Assembly: GCA_964631175.1 (NCBI GenBank)
Contig: CAZVWH010000065.1
Span: 1-16,709 of the forward strand
Direction of reading: 5' to 3'
DNA length: 16,709 nucleotides
From: CAZVWH01 sp964631175
GTDB lineage: Bacteria; Planctomycetota; Phycisphaerae; Sedimentisphaerales; Anaerobacaceae
The position numbers and the translations under genes were made by a program. The notes beneath the pieces were generated by a model, which worked only from the letters and a program-made list of their open reading frames with translations, did not search any database and was not told the origin of the DNA. Below are positions 13,523 through 16,709 of the stretch, one piece after another (the stretch's first letter is position 1; the number at the start of each line of letters is the position of its first letter).

Positions 13523-16500
13523 TTACATCCTCGCAAGGTAATAAATCTCACCCTCGGTTAAAGCCCTGTTGAAGATTCGCACCTCGTCTAATACAGCGTC
13601 GCAAGATTGGTCAGTTCCCACATCACTCCTTCCTATATAGACATTGGAATTAGTGATGTTTATAGCACCTATATAGTATGCAGTATCTACCAACAGACCG
13701 TCAATGTACAACTTAATTCGGGTTCCATCAAAAGTTCCTGCCACATGGTGCCAGACACCGTTAAATGAGCTGTCCACAGGATAAGAAGCTTGGTTATACT
13801 CACAGATGCACATTGCCAAGGCGTTAGAGCTATAGTGTTTTATCATATAAGCGCCGTCTTTTACGATGTAAGGGTGATTTCCACCATCGCCGACATCGTT
13901 TGTGTTAATCCACGTTGCAATTGTAATCTCATCGGTAATATCCAAGCTTGCTTTATTACCACAATCAATGTAATTATCGGGTCCGAGAACGTGCATGGCA
14001 CTGTCTATTTTGCCTTCCACCCACTCTGGATCACCTTTGCGGTAGGCATAGTTGCCATTGCCGGACGAATCAGCAGAAATTTTGCACTGACCTTCCCAAA
14101 ACCTCCAGTAAGCCGACAGACCTTCGGTGCCGGGATCAACCGGCTCAGGCAGTATAGTAATCTCGCCTTCAAGAAGCGTACCACCGGCGGCGTGCGTACG
14201 GGCTCGAACGATCAACTGATTTTCTTCTTCACTTGCTGAAATCAAAAATGTAAGAATTCCATCCGTATCGCTGTTAATAAAATCTGCTAACGCCTCGCTT
14301 GTGTCGGTTGAGAATCTTACTCCTGTTTCTCCAGGTCCGGCAAATGTTAATAAGACATCTGTGAGGTCGGCATAATCTAATGCCACTGGGGAATTCAACT
14401 CCGGAGTCGGGTCATTTTGAACACCTGGAGCAGTGTTCCATGTCAGGGACTCAACACCAAGGATATCCGAATCCTCAATGATGCCATAAACATTCGCTTC
14501 ATCATGCTTGTCGTGACTGAAATGGCTGAAGCTCACATTTGAGAAGATTCCACCCGCAGCTTTGAGCTCCGATATATCGTAGCTAATCAACATTACGTGG
14601 CGTCTGTCCGGGATGTCGCGTGCTTCCAAACCTGAGCCATTGCCGCTTGAGTCTGGTCCCCATCGCGTTCCGTTACAAAGAGTGATATCTTCTACAGCTC
14701 CCAGGCTAAAGGGTTGTGTTGGTGGCGCCGGCCTGAAACCGGCAAGGTACATCAACTCACCTGTGGACAAAGCACGGTCGTAAATCTTCAGCTCGTCGAT
14801 TAGGCCGTCCCAGTAACGTCCGGGCGAATCCGGATTATCGCCAATGAGCATATTCGCATCATTGATACCTATCGGCTCAGTAGTGGCAACGCTCAAGTCA
14901 AGCTCACCGTCCAGATATACCATGATGTTTGCACCATCAAACACGCCTGCTGCGTGGTGCCATTCATCATAGCCAACCGCAGCAACTCCATCCAAGGAAG
15001 CAGTATCGGGGGCATTCCAGATAGTGATGCCAAAGTGGAACCTCGGATCAAAGCTTGCGTTACCAAGCCTCCAGGCGTATTCACCCTTAGCAGCGATAGC
15101 ACCCCACTGGTTTGCGATCGACCTAATAGTTACCCATGCCGAGACCGTAATCTCGTTGGTGGTAACATCGAAGAGCGGGTCATAGCCGCAATCCACGTAG
15201 TCGCCATCACCGTCAAGGTCCATCGCCAAGCCATCGTATCCTTCTACGAAGCTCGGATCGCCGTAAATAGTACCATTAAACCCGTTGCCGGAGCTGTCAC
15301 TCGCGCTGTCCTCCATTGCGTAGTAGGCTATCAGACCTTCGGTGCCAGGATCAACCGGCACTGCCCGAAAACCGGCAAGGTACATCAACTCACCTGTGGA
15401 CAAAGCACGGTCGTAAATCTTCAGCTCGTCGATTAGGCCGTCCCAGTAACGTCCGGGCGAATCCGGATTATCGCCAATGAGCATATTCGCATCATTGATA
15501 CCTATCGGCTCAGTAGTGGCAACGCTCAAGTCAAGCTCACCGTCCAGATATACCATGATGTTTGCACCATCAAACACGCCTGCTGCGTGGTGCCATTCAT
15601 CATAGCCAACCGCAGCAACTCCATCCAAGGAAGCAGTATCGGGGGCATTCCAGATAGTGATGCCAAAGTGGAACCTCGGATCAAAGCTTGCGTTACCAAG
15701 CCTCCAGGCGTATTCACCCTTAGCAGCGATAGCACCCCACTGATTTGCGATCGACCTAATGGTTACCCATGCCGAGACCGTAATCTCGTTGGTGGTAACA
15801 TCGAAGAGCGGGTCATAGCCGCAATCCACGTAGTCGCCATCACCGTCAAGGTCCATCGCCAAGCCATCGTATCCTTCGACGAAGTTCGGATCGCCGTAAA
15901 TAGTACCATTAAACCCGTTGCCGGAACTGTCATTCGCATCGTTCTCCATTGCGTAGTAGGCTATCAGACCTTCGGTGCCAGGATTAACCGGCTCTGGCCG
16001 TTTACCGGCAAGGTACATAACCTCACCCTCGGACAAACCTCGGTCGTAAATCTTCAACTCGTCGATTAGGCCGTCCCAGTAACGTCCGGGCGAGTCCGGA
16101 TTATCGCCAATGAGCATATTAGCATCATTGATACCTATCGGCTCAGTAGTGGCAACGCTCACGTCAAGCGCACCGTCCAGATATACCTTGATGTTTGAAC
16201 CATCAAACACGCCGGCAGCGTGGTGCCATTCATCATAGCCAACCGCTGCAACTCCATCCAAGGAAGCGGTATCGGGGGCATTCCAGATAGTGATGCCAAA
16301 GTGCAACCTCGGATCCCAGCTCGCGTTACCAAGCCTCCAGGCGTATTCACCCTTAGCAGCGATAGCACCCCACTGATTTGCGATCGACCTAATGGTTACC
16401 CATGCCGAGACCGTAATCTCGTTGGTGGTAACATCGAAGAGCGGGTCATAGCCGCAGTCAACGTAGTCGCCATTACCGTCAAGGTCCAGCGCCAAGCCAT

Positions 16501-16709
16501 CGTGTCCTGCGACGAAGTTCGGATCGCCGTAAATAGTACCATGGAGTCTGTGGCCGGAACCGTCACTCACGCTGTCCTCCATTGCGTAGTAGGCTATCAG
16601 ACCATCGGTGCCGGGATCAACCGGCTCAGCAGGCCCAGCAGGCTCCTCAGGCTCAGCACCGGTTAATTTCGCATTGTCGATATAGTAAGTCCCGCCGGTA
16701 TCCCAAGAG
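13523..16709 (-). CDS. Large multi-LamG surface/secreted protein (5' partial, runs off the right edge)
   Basis: The frame is open from the TAA at 13523-13525 to the window edge (at least 1061 codons). The ATG at 16582 is internal, since the frame continues upstream through a Glu/Pro/Ala linker (EPEEPAGPAEPVDPGTDGL) to the end of another domain (SWDTGGTYYIDNAKLTG), so signal and start are not seen. In protein order: three LamG (concanavalin-like) domains of about 211 aa each, at about 16610-16015, 15980-15382 and 15350-14750. Each has DLDGDGDYVDCG, EITVSAWV, WHHAAGVFDG, YLDG and DELKIYDR. A DNRLRE/CBM-like beta domain follows (about 14730-14130, with MLISYDISEL and TWNTAPG), then a divergent fourth LamG ending EVRIFNRALTEGEIYYLARM. 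LamG domains bind glycans or act as spacers, so adhesion or polysaccharide capture is likely. No PEP-CTERM or sorting signal is visible at the C-terminus. Confidence 0.93.
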   Translation of the reverse strand, partial: SWDTGGTYYIDNAKLTGAEPEEPAGPAEPVDPGTDGLIAYYAMEDSVSDGSGHRLHGTIYGDPNFVAGHDGLALDLDGNGDYVDCGYDPLFDVTTNEITVSAWVTIRSIANQWGAIAAKGEYAWRLGNASWDPRLHFGITIWNAPDTASLDGVAAVGYDEWHHAAGVFDGSNIKVYLDGALDVSVATTEPIGINDANMLIGDNPDSPGRYWDGLIDELKIYDRGLSEGEVMYLAGKRPEPVNPGTEGLIAYYAMENDANDSSGNGFNGTIYGDPNFVEGYDGLAMDLDGDGDYVDCGYDPLFDVTTNEITVSAWVTIRSIANQWGAIAAKGEYAWRLGNASFDPRFHFGITIWNAPDTASLDGVAAVGYDEWHHAAGVFDGANIMVYLDGELDLSVATTEPIGINDANMLIGDNPDSPGRYWDGLIDELKIYDRALSTGELMYLAGFRAVPVDPGTEGLIAYYAMEDSASDSSGNGFNGTIYGDPSFVEGYDGLAMDLDGDGDYVDCGYDPLFDVTTNEITVSAWVTIRSIANQWGAIAAKGEYAWRLGNASFDPRFHFGITIWNAPDTASLDGVAAVGYDEWHHAAGVFDGANIMVYLDGELDLSVATTEPIGINDANMLIGDNPDSPGRYWDGLIDELKIYDRALSTGELMYLAGFRPAPPTQPFSLGAVEDITLCNGTRWGPDSSGNGSGLEARDIPDRRHVMLISYDISELKAAGGIFSNVSFSHFSHDKHDEANVYGIIEDSDILGVESLTWNTAPGVQNDPTPELNSPVALDYADLTDVLLTFAGPGETGVRFSTDTSEALADFINSDTDGILTFLISASEEENQLIVRARTHAAGGTLLEGEITILPEPVDPGTEGLSAYWRFWEGQCKISADSSGNGNYAYRKGDPEWVEGKIDSAMHVLGPDNYIDCGNKASLDITDEITIATWINTNDVGDGGNHPYIVKDGAYMIKHYSSNALAMCICEYNQASYPVDSSFNGVWHHVAGTFDGTRIKLYIDGLLVDTAYYIGAINITNSNVYIGRSDVGTDQSCDAVLDEVRIFNRALTEGEIYYLARM
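14739..16640. repeat. 633-bp tandem triplication encoding LamG units
   Basis: Equivalent points (CCGGCAAGGTACAT) lie at 14739, 15372 and 16005, exactly 633 bp (211 codons) apart. The two downstream units (14739-15371 and 15372-16004) are almost identical in DNA and, over the LamG domain, differ in protein mainly at one Asn/Ser site (DPNF/DPSF). The first unit (from 16005) is more diverged. The period is a multiple of three, so unit loss or gain keeps the frame. Confidence 0.93.

Noticed and set aside
14954..16069. Forward frames of 160 and 148 codons repeated every 633 bp opposite the LamG gene
   Set aside because: Antisense shadows of the LamG triplication; their repetition follows from the DNA repeat.

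Overview
The window looks like chromosome from an uncultivated Planctomycetota bacterium, possibly Phycisphaerae-like. This is inferred from gene style, not proven: a large multi-LamG surface protein, a FlgI-like/HEAT lipoprotein, small Ala/Pro/Lys-rich lipoproteins and many dispersed palindromic repeats. No rRNA, tRNA, CRISPR array or transposase gene was found. Apart from one forward gene (a type 4-like uracil-DNA glycosylase), every recognised gene is on the minus strand.

Left part (1-2770), accessory in character. It holds the 5' end of a gene made of a 24-bp repeat (EEPQETPS), a 21-bp-periodic repeat tract, a 47-aa basic protein gene, a short lipoprotein gene, and an overlapping pair encoding a membrane-anchored OB-fold protein and a membrane-anchored staphylococcal-nuclease-like enzyme. 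The pair is bracketed by 20-bp inverted repeats (GGTRYGGTGTCCC.AGATTT), and each of those abuts a copy of a longer direct repeat (about 185-240 bp). It therefore has the layout of a cassette.

Middle part (2767-7751). A two-gene restriction-modification operon comes first: a D12-class adenine methyltransferase followed, with a TAATG overlap, by a SacI-family endonuclease. Next is a tRNA-dihydrouridine synthase gene whose start overlaps the stop of a 43-aa ORF. A gene-poor 0.77 kb stretch of stacked dispersed repeats follows, then the uracil-DNA glycosylase gene.

Right part (7826-16709), core followed by surface. It contains a full-length smc, a lipoprotein with a FlgI-like N-terminal region, HEAT-like repeats and a conserved C-terminal region (with a good sigma70-type promoter), and a large secreted or surface protein that runs off the right edge. 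That protein contains three nearly identical LamG units in a 633-bp tandem triplication, a DNRLRE-like beta domain and a fourth divergent LamG, and its gene ends before a strong terminator.

The most unusual feature is the repeat ecology. Several families of short palindromic repeats fill the intergenic spaces and have apparently entered reading frames in phase, in the FlgI-like gene and in smc. A related motif (GCGRAYYAATATR-like) precedes four different minus-strand transcription units.
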